Program-made: the position numbers and the translations under genes
Shown: piece after piece, positions 1 through 6,797 of the stretch
Position numbering within the stretch: the stretch's first letter is position 1
How the letters are laid out: the number at the start of each line of letters is the position of its first letter
Notes under the pieces: model-generated
Database searches by the model: none
What the model was told of the DNA's origin: nothing
Seen by the model: only the letters and a program-made list of their open reading frames with translations
Assembly (NCBI GenBank): GCA_021648045.1
Contig: JAKITM010000076.1
Location: 1-11,450, forward strand
Reading direction: 5' to 3'
DNA: 11,450 nucleotides
DNA from: Lysobacterales bacterium
GTDB lineage: Bacteria > Pseudomonadota > Gammaproteobacteria > Xanthomonadales > SZUA-36

Positions 1-170
1 TAGGCGTCGATGATTCATTACGCGAATTAATTCACCAGCAGGCCTCAGAAGTTATTTTGTTAGAACATGCGCGCCAAAAATGGCCCTCAATTGTGGCTGA
101 TGGCTGGGCCAAAGTAGAAGAGGGGCTTATCAGTTTGGATGAACTGGTCAGGGTGACCCGGGTCAGCTGA
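1..170 (+). CDS. gspE: Type II secretion ATPase GspE, C-terminal end (partial)
   Basis: The frame open from position 3 encodes about 55 residues ending in a TGA at 168-170. It reads VDDSLRELI, then LLEHARQKWPSI, then a glycine-rich turn and a final SLDELVRVTRV. This layout matches the C-terminal tail of GspE/PilB-type secretion ATPases, where a helix with LRELI is followed by a GLxKVxxGxxSLEEVLRVT-like end. The Walker motifs and the zinc-binding region lie upstream, outside the window. The stop overlaps the gspF start codon by one base, so the two genes are probably translationally coupled. GspE is the cytoplasmic motor that drives pseudopilus assembly together with GspF and GspL. A type IV pilus ATPase is the alternative, but the short GspF-like neighbour and the RVT-type ending favour GspE. 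Confidence 0.85.
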   Translation, partial: GVDDSLRELIHQQASEVILLEHARQKWPSIVADGWAKVEEGLISLDELVRVTRVS

Positions 171-1375
171 TGTCGGCGTATTCCTGGCAGGCACTCGACC
201 AACAGGGGAAAACCCAAAAGGGTATCGCCCAGGCAGATTCTGCCCGCCAATTACGCCAGCAATTGCGGGATAAAGGCTTAACCCCACTTGATGTCACCAC
301 GGTTGTCGATGACAACCGCCAAATCAAAGGCCGCAGACTGTCTTTACCAGCCAGCGAACTGGTACTTATTCTACGCCAGTTAGCGACTCTTACGCAGGCA
401 TCACTGCCGCTGGAAGAAGCGCTGGCAACTGTTAGCGAACAAAGTGAAAGGCCAGCATCCAAAGAGTTGCTTGCAGCTATTCGTTCATCAGTGCTTGAAG
501 GGCGTTCACTGGCATCATCAATGTCGGACTTTCCACGCCAGTTTCCTAATTGGCTAGTATCTTCAGTAGATGCCGGCGAGCGTTCCGGTCAGTTAGATGC
601 AGTACTCGAACGCTTGGCGGATCATGCCGAGCAACGCTTATCAATTACCCGTCGCCTGGGAATGACCCTGATTTACCCCGTGGTGGTTACTGTGGTCGCA
701 ATCATTGTGGTTGTTGCCATGATGATTGTAGTCGTGCCCAAGGTCACAGCGGTATTTGTGCAAAGCGGCGATGAGCTACCGATGCTAACGCGGATGTTGA
801 TGGGTGTTAGTGAGTTTCTTAACAACTATGGGATTTATTTTTTGCTGGCATTACTGGGCTTGGGGTTTTTGCTGTATCGCGCTTGGAATACCCCGGCAGC
901 ACGCCAGCGAATCCAAGGTGTTTTTCTGCGTCTGCCTTTGTTAGGGCGCTTTATCCGCTCGGTGAACACTTCTCGTTTTACCCGCACACTCAGTTTGCTG
1001 GTGACCAGTGCTGTACCGCTGGCTGAAGCTCTTCCCGTCGCTGTGCGCTCAATGCCCAATGATGCTTTGCGCCAGCAACTTGCCGGGATTACCCGCAGTG
1101 TGATTGAAGGCAGCCCCCTGGGTCGGGCCATGCGTAACAGTGAAGCCTTTCCACCGCTGGTTTTACGCCTGGTTGATGTCGGTGAGAGTTCCGGACAACT
1201 CGATAACATGCTTTCCCGTGCGGCAGACACCCAGGAAGAAAACCTGACCGCCTTATCCGAAGCCCTGGTCGGATTGTTGCAACCGGCATTGATTTTACTG
1301 GTCGGGGGCTTTGTGCTGATGATTGTATTGGCAGTTATGTTGCCGATTCTCAGCTTTAATCAGCTAATAGCATGA
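170..1375 (+). CDS. gspF: Type II secretion inner-membrane platform protein GspF
   Basis: The 401-residue product has the usual GspF length and opening (YSWQALDQQGKTQKG, then an ADSARQLRQQLR helix). Two T2SSF domains lie at about residues 67-190 and 270-392. They carry the repeated signatures VDAGERSGQLD (133-143) and VDVGESSGQLD (335-345). Predicted membrane helices are at about 167-190, 221-238 and 369-395, each T2SSF domain ending in one. GspF is the polytopic platform protein that couples the GspE motor to pseudopilin assembly. The ATG at 170 overlaps the gspE stop by one base and gives the family's normal N-terminus. No other gsp gene follows; ftsE starts 13 bases after the stop. The role is firm. 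The separation from the rest of a gsp operon is the odd part. Confidence 0.93.
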   Translation: MSAYSWQALDQQGKTQKGIAQADSARQLRQQLRDKGLTPLDVTTVVDDNRQIKGRRLSLPASELVLILRQLATLTQASLPLEEALATVSEQSERPASKELLAAIRSSVLEGRSLASSMSDFPRQFPNWLVSSVDAGERSGQLDAVLERLADHAEQRLSITRRLGMTLIYPVVVTVVAIIVVVAMMIVVVPKVTAVFVQSGDELPMLTRMLMGVSEFLNNYGIYFLLALLGLGFLLYRAWNTPAARQRIQGVFLRLPLLGRFIRSVNTSRFTRTLSLLVTSAVPLAEALPVAVRSMPNDALRQQLAGITRSVIEGSPLGRAMRNSEAFPPLVLRLVDVGESSGQLDNMLSRAADTQEENLTALSEALVGLLQPALILLVGGFVLMIVLAVMLPILSFNQLIA

Positions 1376-1388
1376 AGCAGACAAGGCT

Positions 1389-2063
1389 ATGATTCGTTTC
1401 GAGCGAGTGAGCAAGCGGTATCCAGGTAGCGTAATGGCTTTAAGCGATGTAAGTTTCCATCTTGAAGCCGGTGAAATGGCTTTTCTTACCGGTCATTCCG
1501 GTGCCGGAAAAAGTACGCTGCTAAAACTAATTGCCCTGCTGGAAAGACCCAGCGGTGGTCAGGTGTTTCTTGACGGGCGTAATCTGGCAAAAGTTTCACG
1601 CCGGCAGTTGCCGGTATTACGCCGAAAAGTCGGAGTTATTTTTCAGGACCATAAACTACTCAGCGATAAAACTGTTTTTGATAATGTAGCCCTGCCATTA
1701 ATTATTGCCGGTGTGCGCTATCAGGAAATTCAAAAACGCGTCAGTGCGGCACTTGATCAAGTCGATTTACTGCGCAAAATAAAGACTATGCCGCTGGCAT
1801 TATCTGGTGGTGAGCAACAACGGGTGGGTATCGCCCGGGCGATTATCAGTCACCCGCCGGTATTGCTGGCAGATGAACCTACCGGAAATTTAGATCCGGA
1901 CCTTTCTGCAGATTTAATGACCCTGTTTTGCCGTTTGAATGAATTGGGTACTACGGTATTGATTGCCAGTCATGACATTGCTCTTATCGAGCAATTGAAT
2001 CGCCGTGTGCTGGTGCTGGAACATGGCGGCATGAGTCGCGTGGAAATGAGCCGCTCAGGCTGA
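1389..2063 (+). CDS. ftsE: Cell division ATP-binding protein FtsE
   Basis: This 224-residue ABC ATPase has all nucleotide-binding motifs: Walker A GHSGAGKST (35-43), Q-loop IFQDHKLL with Q86, signature LSGGEQQR (138-145), Walker B VLLADEPTGNLD (158-169, catalytic E163) and H-loop H195. The opening MIRFERVSKRYPG and the IFQDHKLL motif are typical of FtsE. FtsE binds FtsX at the cytoplasmic face of the divisome; in enterobacteria FtsEX activates peptidoglycan hydrolases through EnvC. The start is preceded by AAGG about 4 bases upstream. The stop TGA overlaps the ftsX ATG by one base, as expected for a coupled pair. ftsY, the usual upstream neighbour in E. coli and Pseudomonas, is absent here, and gspF takes that place. 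Confidence 0.97.
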   Translation: MIRFERVSKRYPGSVMALSDVSFHLEAGEMAFLTGHSGAGKSTLLKLIALLERPSGGQVFLDGRNLAKVSRRQLPVLRRKVGVIFQDHKLLSDKTVFDNVALPLIIAGVRYQEIQKRVSAALDQVDLLRKIKTMPLALSGGEQQRVGIARAIISHPPVLLADEPTGNLDPDLSADLMTLFCRLNELGTTVLIASHDIALIEQLNRRVLVLEHGGMSRVEMSRSG

Positions 2064-3070
2064 TGGTCAATACACGCAAACAGCGGCGCGCAAGCCGACG
2101 ATCAAGGAACGCCGGGAAAGCACTGGCGATCCGCGCTTGGGCGCGACGGCATGGATACAGTTTTTTTTCCAGCCTGGGTGCGCTGGTGCGCAGCCCATTG
2201 GGAACAATGATGACGGTTGTGGTACTTGGTATTGCGCTGGCCCTGCCTTTGGGTCTCTGGGTCGGCTTGAAAAACATTCAGCAGGTTAATCCGGCAACTG
2301 AAGATTTTTCAAGCATCAGTGTATTTCTTAATTCCGGTACAGATACCGTAGCGGCCACTCAACTGGCGGCTGCAATTCAAAACTGGCCGGAAGTAGACAA
2401 AGTTACCAGCTTGTCACCGGAGGATGCATTAACTGATTTTCGGGAAAATTCGGGCTTTGCTGCTGCTGTGGATGCACTTACCGAAAACCCTTTACCCTGG
2501 GTGCTGGAAATCCAGTTACTGGAAGCTGCGGTGGGTACTGCTGCGGAAAGTAAAACCCAGTTCAAACAACAGTTAGACAAACTTCTTATCCGGTTGCAGG
2601 AATTACCCGGAGTTGAGTTCGCCCAGTATGACCTTAAATGGTTGGAGCGCCTGCACGCTTTGATGGATCTGGGGACAAGTATAGGCCGTTTATTGGCGCT
2701 ACTTTTTGGTTTTGCAGTGATTTTTGTTGTTGGCAATACCATTCGCCTAGACATTCATAATCGTAAGGAAGAAATCGAAGTGATGTCACTGGTTGGTGCC
2801 ACCGAAGCATTTATTCGGCGACCTTTTCTTTATACCGGATTTTGGTACGGTTTGTTTGGTGGCATGGTAGCCGTTATTCTTGTGTCAATCTCTTTGGCTT
2901 TGATCCGCTCACCACTGGATCGGCTGCTACTTAGTTACCAGAGCGAATTTGAATTAATTACACCGGGCTTTAGCGGTAGCCTGCTGGTTTTATTAACGGG
3001 CGGCGTACTAGGCTTACTGGGTGCAGCGCTTGCGGTAAGACGACATTTGCAAAACCTAAACCCGACATAA
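2063..3070 (+). CDS. ftsX: Cell division permease-like protein FtsX
   Basis: The 335-residue protein has the FtsX layout: a basic cytoplasmic N-terminus (residues 1-46, rich in Arg/Lys), TM1 at about 48-68, an extracytoplasmic domain at about 70-203, then TM2 (205-227), TM3 (258-281) and TM4 (304-326). The stretch NTIRLDIHNRKEEIEVMSLVGA (about 225-246) is the conserved FtsX/MacB-type loop after TM2. FtsX is the membrane partner of FtsE and passes the ATPase signal to periplasmic hydrolase activators during septation. It starts on the last base of the ftsE stop codon. No clear hairpin terminator follows it, so some read-through into rpoH is possible, although rpoH has its own promoter. Confidence 0.95.
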   Translation: MVNTRKQRRASRRSRNAGKALAIRAWARRHGYSFFSSLGALVRSPLGTMMTVVVLGIALALPLGLWVGLKNIQQVNPATEDFSSISVFLNSGTDTVAATQLAAAIQNWPEVDKVTSLSPEDALTDFRENSGFAAAVDALTENPLPWVLEIQLLEAAVGTAAESKTQFKQQLDKLLIRLQELPGVEFAQYDLKWLERLHALMDLGTSIGRLLALLFGFAVIFVVGNTIRLDIHNRKEEIEVMSLVGATEAFIRRPFLYTGFWYGLFGGMVAVILVSISLALIRSPLDRLLLSYQSEFELITPGFSGSLLVLLTGGVLGLLGAALAVRRHLQNLNPT

Positions 3071-3102
3071 ACACGGTCTTATTTATTCCTTTTTACCCTC
3101 TT

Positions 3103-3115
3103 TTATCGTCGATAA
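3103..3115. repeat. 13-bp palindrome upstream of the rpoH sigma-E promoter
   Basis: TTATCG-T-CGATAA is a perfect DNA palindrome with a one-base centre. It ends 3 bases before the -35 box of the candidate sigma-E promoter. The loop is too short for an RNA hairpin, so a protein-binding site is likelier than a terminator. With six-base arms it could also occur by chance. Confidence 0.3.
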
Positions 3116-3118
3116 TAG

Positions 3119-3146
3119 GGAACTTTTTACCTAATTTTGTATCTAA
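3119..3146 (+). promoter_or_regulatory. Sigma-E (RpoE/AlgU)-type promoter of rpoH
   Basis: GGAACTT (3119-3125) is followed after exactly 16 bases by TCTAA (3142-3146). The known sigma-E consensus is GGAACTT-N16-TCnnA, and E. coli rpoH P3, which sigma-E reads at extreme temperature, also has GAACTT with a 16-base spacer. Transcription would start near 3152 and leave a leader of about 170 bases before the rpoH ATG. The match is seen directly; its use by sigma-E is inferred. Confidence 0.75.
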
Positions 3147-3269
3147 AATTGCATCGAGGGAACATGTGTTTAGGCAGTAAACTGTCTGAACAGCTTACAT
3201 CTTCCCGTAGGTGAGACGCCTAAAATCTCTTGAAACATCGGCTATAGCTTGTTTTCAAAAGGTTTTCCC

Positions 3270-3298
3270 TTGGCTGAAACGCTTACTTATGCTAACAT
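3270..3298 (+). promoter_or_regulatory. Possible sigma-70 promoter of rpoH
   Basis: TTGGCT (3270-3275) and TAACAT (3293-3298) are separated by 17 bases. The -35 box matches the consensus at its first three positions and the -10 box at four of six. Initiation near 3305 would give a leader of only about 17 bases that still includes GGAGG. This is a weak candidate for basal rpoH transcription. Confidence 0.35.
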
Positions 3299-3321
3299 TG
3301 ATAGGTTCTGTCGGAGGCTTA

Positions 3322-4182
3322 ATGAGCAACGAATTAATGATCAAGTCTTTACCCATATTATCTGGTGTAGGTACCTTAGAGGCCTATATCCAGCAAGTTA
3401 ACAAAATCCCTGTTCTTACAGTTGAGCAAGAGCAACAACTGGCGCGCGCATTCCTTGAAGCCGAGGACCTTGATGCCGCCCGCCAGATGGTCATGGCGCA
3501 TCTGCGTTTTGTGGTTCATGTTGCCCGTGGTTATAACGGTTACGGTCTGCAATTGGCTGATCTCATCCAGGAAGGTAATATTGGCCTGATGAAAGCCGTT
3601 AAACGCTTCGACCCAGACCGTGGCGTACGCCTAGTGTCCTTTGCCGTGCATTGGATCCGTGCAGAAATGCATGAATTCATCCTGCGCAACTGGCGTATTG
3701 TTAAAGTTGCCACTACTAAAGCGCAACGGAAATTGTTCTTCAATCTGCGTCGCTCTAAAAAGCGTCTTGGCTGGTTGAATTATAAAGAAGTTCAAGTAGT
3801 AGCCGAAAACCTCGGAGTTAAACCTGAAGTTGTGGTCGAAATGGAATCCCGCCTCAGTGGCTTGGATATCGGCTTTGACCTACCGCCGGGTGCTGATGAA
3901 GAAACCGCTTGGAGTGCGCCTGCCGCATTTCTGGAAAATCACAGCGCCAGCCCTGAAGAACTGGCAACCCACAGCAATATGGAAGAGCATAATAATTCTC
4001 TGCTCTACAGTGGCTTGAGTGAATTAGACGAACGCAGCCAAGATATTATTCGCCGGCGTTGGTTAGGTGATCACAAAGATACCTTACAAACCCTTGCGAA
4101 CGATTATGGTGTTAGTGCCGAGCGCATTCGCCAGCTAGAAGCCAACGCATTGAAAAAAATGCGCGCCAGTATCGCCGCATAA
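3322..4182 (+). CDS. rpoH: Heat-shock sigma factor RpoH (sigma-32)
   Basis: The 286-residue product begins MSNELMIKSLPI and contains the conserved sigma-70 blocks. Region 1.2/2.1 lies at about 18-65, and region 2 includes DLIQEGNIGLMKAVKRFDP (80-98) and SFAVHWIRAEMHEFI (106-120). The diagnostic RpoH box QRKLFFNLRR is at 135-144, and a region 4.2 helix-turn-helix at 253-280 contains GVSAERIRQLE. RpoH directs RNA polymerase to chaperone and protease genes. I chose ATG 3322 because GGAGG lies four bases upstream at 3313-3317 and the length fits the family. The frame stays open to a GTG at 3211, but that extension is a hydrophobic stretch unlike any sigma factor. A sigma-E-type promoter about 200 bases upstream suggests control by envelope stress or heat. 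A strong terminator follows. Confidence 0.96.
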   Translation: MSNELMIKSLPILSGVGTLEAYIQQVNKIPVLTVEQEQQLARAFLEAEDLDAARQMVMAHLRFVVHVARGYNGYGLQLADLIQEGNIGLMKAVKRFDPDRGVRLVSFAVHWIRAEMHEFILRNWRIVKVATTKAQRKLFFNLRRSKKRLGWLNYKEVQVVAENLGVKPEVVVEMESRLSGLDIGFDLPPGADEETAWSAPAAFLENHSASPEELATHSNMEEHNNSLLYSGLSELDERSQDIIRRRWLGDHKDTLQTLANDYGVSAERIRQLEANALKKMRASIAA

Positions 4183-4189
4183 ACAAACC

Positions 4190-4215
4190 ACGCGTGGGCA
4201 TTTATGCCCACGCGT
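4190..4215. repeat. Strong 12-bp inverted repeat after rpoH
   Basis: ACGCGTGGGCAT and ATGCCCACGCGT form a perfect 12-bp inverted repeat around a TT centre (realistically 10 bp with a six-base loop). It starts 8 bases after the rpoH stop. No T-run follows on the plus strand before the next hairpin, so it may protect the rpoH mRNA 3' end or assist the adjacent terminator. Confidence 0.7.
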
Positions 4216-4244
4216 AAAAAAGCCCGACAACTGCCGGGCTTTTT
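4216..4244. terminator. Bidirectional rho-independent terminator
   Basis: AAAAAGCCCG (4217-4226) pairs with CGGGCTTTTT (4235-4244) around an eight-base loop. The T-run lies downstream on the plus strand (4240-4244). On the minus strand the A-run at 4216-4221 reads as T, so the element can end both rpoH and the convergent vWA operon. Confidence 0.9.
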
Positions 4245-4288
4245 GTTTATAGGCTCTCACTCAGTTTATGAGCTCAGCCGGTGAAGGA

Positions 4289-5503
4289 TCAATAACTGGC
4301 AGATTCTTCCGCATAAACCAGCCCTTTTTCTGCAGCCTGGCTACGCACGGCCTCATAGATATTATCATCCAAAGATCCCTTGCTACCACCAAGCTTGGCG
4401 ACTTCTTTCTTCAAATAATCCGTGCGTTTTTCGCTTAGTTTAAGGATATCCTGCTTCAGCTTCTTGCGGCGCTCATCATATTCTTGGATAACGAGCATTT
4501 GTGCAGCCGGTTTCAGCCGTTGCAGTGATTCAGGCAGTTCATCTGTATCAATAGCTTCAAGGCTTACCTCACCACGGATAACAGCATCTACCAGTTCACC
4601 TTCACCGAGGAAGTTTTGCTTACCGCTGGTTGAAGTGTTAAAAGCTACACGCCTAGCCTGTGCCTGTGCCGATGAATTTTCCCGTAGCTTACTACTGGCA
4701 GCGAGTTTAGATTGCTGGCGTTTTTGTTCTTCCTTATTGCCGAAATATAACTTGGTCTCATCGAGTTTGCTGGATAATTTAGCCATTTGTTGATCAAACG
4801 GTGTGCTGATAGCAATGGCGCTGCCGCCCTGTTCAACCTGAAAATAGAGTCCACCGCCTAGGCTAGCAATCTGCTTCCACTGGTGGGTTGTGTTGGCGCT
4901 CTGGCCAGCCTGAATGGCATTAAATTTAATCCCTTTTTGCTGTGCGATTTTTAAGCTTTGCGAGTAGGGCACATCATCCAGGTAATCCATATGCGGCGGT
5001 GCATCACCCAACAGAAAAACTACCCGGTAGGTTTGCTTGTCCTGGCTCCAGGAGATTTTATGTACAGCATCATAAATTGCCTGGTTTACGCTTTCTGGGC
5101 CATCACCACCACCTTCGGCGCGGTAATCCATCAACGCGGCATACATGCTATCTAGATCACTGGATAAATCCAGTATTTTGGTAACATAACTATCACCACG
5201 GTCACGAAAGGCGACCAGACCCATTTTAATTTCTGGTGCATTTTGTGCCGATGCCATAGTGCTGGCAATAGACCAGATTTTTTCCTTGGCAGCCTCAATC
5301 ATGCCACTCATACTACTGGTGGTATCGAGTACAAAGACCACTTCAATTTTTGACTGCTGATGCATCACTAAATCTGCAGGGAGAGGGTCAGATAACTGGT
5401 TCCCGGTATAGGGTGTGGCCATTGTCGACTCAAAATGCGGATAGGCCATTACACTGACGGCGGTAATGGTTAAAATGATTAGTGCGGTTAATTTCGTTTT
5501 CAT
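4289..5503 (-). CDS. Exported von Willebrand factor A domain protein
   Basis: The 404-residue protein starts with a Sec-type signal peptide (MKTKLTALIILTITAVSVMA, likely cut after A20). A vWA domain follows at about 53-240. Its metal-ion-dependent adhesion site is recognisable: DTTSSMS at 60-66 (variant of DxSxS), the GGGDGPE loop at 131-137 and LLGDAPP at 164-170. The rest (about 245-404) is hydrophilic and probably helical, with Lys/Gln/Glu-rich segments at 245-285 and 340-370. There is no C-terminal membrane helix or sortase motif, so it is probably periplasmic. vWA domains bind protein partners through a metal ion; the partner here is unknown. AAGGAG precedes the ATG at good spacing, 18 bases after the membrane-protein gene. 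It is the last gene of the three-gene minus-strand operon. Confidence 0.85.
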   Translation of the reverse strand: MKTKLTALIILTITAVSVMAYPHFESTMATPYTGNQLSDPLPADLVMHQQSKIEVVFVLDTTSSMSGMIEAAKEKIWSIASTMASAQNAPEIKMGLVAFRDRGDSYVTKILDLSSDLDSMYAALMDYRAEGGGDGPESVNQAIYDAVHKISWSQDKQTYRVVFLLGDAPPHMDYLDDVPYSQSLKIAQQKGIKFNAIQAGQSANTTHQWKQIASLGGGLYFQVEQGGSAIAISTPFDQQMAKLSSKLDETKLYFGNKEEQKRQQSKLAASSKLRENSSAQAQARRVAFNTSTSGKQNFLGEGELVDAVIRGEVSLEAIDTDELPESLQRLKPAAQMLVIQEYDERRKKLKQDILKLSEKRTDYLKKEVAKLGGSKGSLDDNIYEAVRSQAAEKGLVYAEESASY

Positions 5504-5521
5504 GTATTTCTCCTTTTGGGC

Positions 5522-6097
5522 TTATGCCCTGTTTGATAGTTTTACAACTGCAGATTGCGCGCTACGATAGGCGCTCTGGAAGTGGTCATCTACTGATGCT
5601 TGCTGCCGCTTTTCAGACCACAGGTTTTTCGGGATAGCAACGAACATTGCCTGAATTAAAAAGAAACACCAGATGCTTAAAAACAAGCTACCGGTAGTTC
5701 CGGCGGCCCAAAACGCTGCAGCAATACTCAGCAGATTCAGGCCCAGATCTGCCAGTACCGAGAGTGCTCCGGAATAAAAATACAGGGACCGAATAACCCA
5801 GAGCATGGAAATATGTACCAGCAAAAACAACACCGCCGGTGGTGAATAAAACCATAATGCAGTGCTAATCACGAGCCACAATCCCATAACGCTGACGCGC
5901 CCAAGTCGTGTTTGTCCGCGGTTCAGTAAATACAAGATATAGCCGAAGCTGGCGATACTGATCAGCAGGCGGAGCAATTGGCTTTCGCCTATAAACACTG
6001 AAAGTAAATAGTACAAAACGCTGCCGATCAGACTGGTGCTAAAGGCGATAGCCAGACCTTCATTGAAAGTTGCGGATTTAAGATTTGTATTTTTCAT
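5522..6097 (-). CDS. Polytopic inner-membrane protein of unknown function
   Basis: The 191-residue product is mostly hydrophobic, with about six predicted membrane helices near 16-36, 40-58, 67-85, 87-106, 113-132 and 136-155. A hydrophilic C-terminal tail (about 157-191) is probably cytoplasmic. I do not recognise a named domain or catalytic motif. I chose the ATG at 6097 because GGAGG lies seven bases upstream and the start falls just after the TAA of the PspA-like gene (6099-6101). A longer frame from 6145 would overlap that gene by almost 50 bases. Its place between a PspA-like and an exported vWA gene suggests it is the membrane component of one complex. That is inference from position only. 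Confidence 0.75.
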   Translation of the reverse strand: MKNTNLKSATFNEGLAIAFSTSLIGSVLYYLLSVFIGESQLLRLLISIASFGYILYLLNRGQTRLGRVSVMGLWLVISTALWFYSPPAVLFLLVHISMLWVIRSLYFYSGALSVLADLGLNLLSIAAAFWAAGTTGSLFLSIWCFFLIQAMFVAIPKNLWSEKRQQASVDDHFQSAYRSAQSAVVKLSNRA

Positions 6098-6098
6098 C

Positions 6099-6635
6099 TT
6101 ATTGCCTCCGTTGTTTTTCATTGAGGAAGGCAATTTCGATTTCATCGGTGTTGATGCTAGTTACCGGGCTATCCCAGGATGACAATGGGTCGCCCCGTAA
6201 CACGCTAGCTTCAGTGATTAACAACTCGGCTTTTTGCTGCATGCTTTCAAGTTGCATCTGCTTTTCGCCCATGCGTGTTTGCAGCCCGGATATCTGCTGC
6301 TGAATCGACTCATTCTGAGTTGCCAGGTGATCATAGAGTTGGGCGGTTTCCAGCTGGCGTTTGATCAAAGAACGGGCCAGGTCTTCTTCATCTGATTGAA
6401 AACAAAGATCCAGTTCCGCGGGATATTTATCCATTAATTGCTGCAACTGAGAAAGCCGAGCCTCAACTTTCTGCTGTGAGTCCTGTAAGTGTTGGATAGT
6501 GTCCTCAGTAGCGTAAAGGTCTTGCTGCATTTCCCGGATTGCCTGCTTGAGCAATTGTTCAGGTTGCTCGATATTATCCAATACCGCGTGCAGGTCAGCC
6601 TGGAACAGCTTGCTAATACGATTAATTAATGCCAT
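6099..6635 (-). CDS. PspA/IM30-family protein, short form
   Basis: The 178-residue protein begins MALINRISKLFQADLHAVLD and continues EQPEQLLKQAIREMQQDL, which is the N-terminal pattern of the PspA/IM30 (ESCRT-III-like) family. Residues about 25-145 are heptad-rich coiled coil with many Gln/Glu/Leu. The tail (146-178) is short and acidic. Classical PspA has about 220 residues, so this one lacks part of the C-terminal helices. Family members bind stressed inner membrane and form rods or rings; here a membrane-associated coat is inferred. GGAG lies 8 bases before the ATG. It is the first gene of the minus-strand operon and is divergent from the regulator gene. No pspF or pspBC is present, so this is not a classical psp operon, and I give no gene symbol. 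Confidence 0.85.
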   Translation of the reverse strand: MALINRISKLFQADLHAVLDNIEQPEQLLKQAIREMQQDLYATEDTIQHLQDSQQKVEARLSQLQQLMDKYPAELDLCFQSDEEDLARSLIKRQLETAQLYDHLATQNESIQQQISGLQTRMGEKQMQLESMQQKAELLITEASVLRGDPLSSWDSPVTSINTDEIEIAFLNEKQRRQ

Positions 6636-6730
6636 TTTTTGTTCTCCAGTGTGGTTGAGTAGGTGTATATAGTCTAGGCAGGCAGATACCCGGCGAATAG
6701 ACAGGTTTTGGTAAAATAATAAGAAATATT

Positions 6731-6748
6731 TTTACAAGAAATTTACAA
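6731..6748 (+). promoter_or_regulatory. Candidate response-regulator operator, 11-bp direct repeat
   Basis: TTTACAA occurs at 6731-6737 and again at 6742-6748, with a start-to-start distance of 11 bases. OmpR/PhoB-family regulators bind as head-to-tail dimers to such repeats; the CreB site TTCAC-N6-TTCAC has the same shape as the TTTAC-N6-TTTAC seen here. Binding by the adjacent regulator (autoregulation and activation of the PspA-like operon) is inferred. Confidence 0.5.
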
Positions 6749-6797
6749 AACAAGCCCACACCGGCGCTAAGTACAGGGTAATATCTATTTCATAGTG

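Noticed and set aside
835..1230. 131-residue minus-strand open frame inside gspF
   Set aside because: It is a shadow of a well-supported gene, with no family features. The same applies to the other frames inside gspF, ftsX, rpoH, the vWA gene and the kinase gene.
3172..3190. Second sigma-E promoter (GGAACA and TCTGAA near 3159-3190)
   Set aside because: The spacer is about 19 bases, too long for sigma-E, and the -35 box is incomplete.
3229..3235. CTTGAAA as a sigma-32 -35 box upstream of rpoH
   Set aside because: No CCCCAT-like -10 box follows at 13-14 bases.
3211..3321. N-terminal extension of rpoH from a GTG at 3211
   Set aside because: The added residues form a hydrophobic stretch foreign to sigma factors, and a GGAGG sits just before ATG 3322, which gives the normal length.
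6098..6145. Longer start for the 6-TM protein at 6145
   Set aside because: It would overlap the PspA-like gene by nearly 50 bases, and the ATG at 6097 has a well-placed GGAGG.
6683..6696. Minus-strand sigma-54 promoter for the PspA-like gene (GG-N10-GC)
   Set aside because: The spacing fits, but the flanking bases do not match TGGCAC-N5-TTGCA, and no PspF-like activator gene is present.
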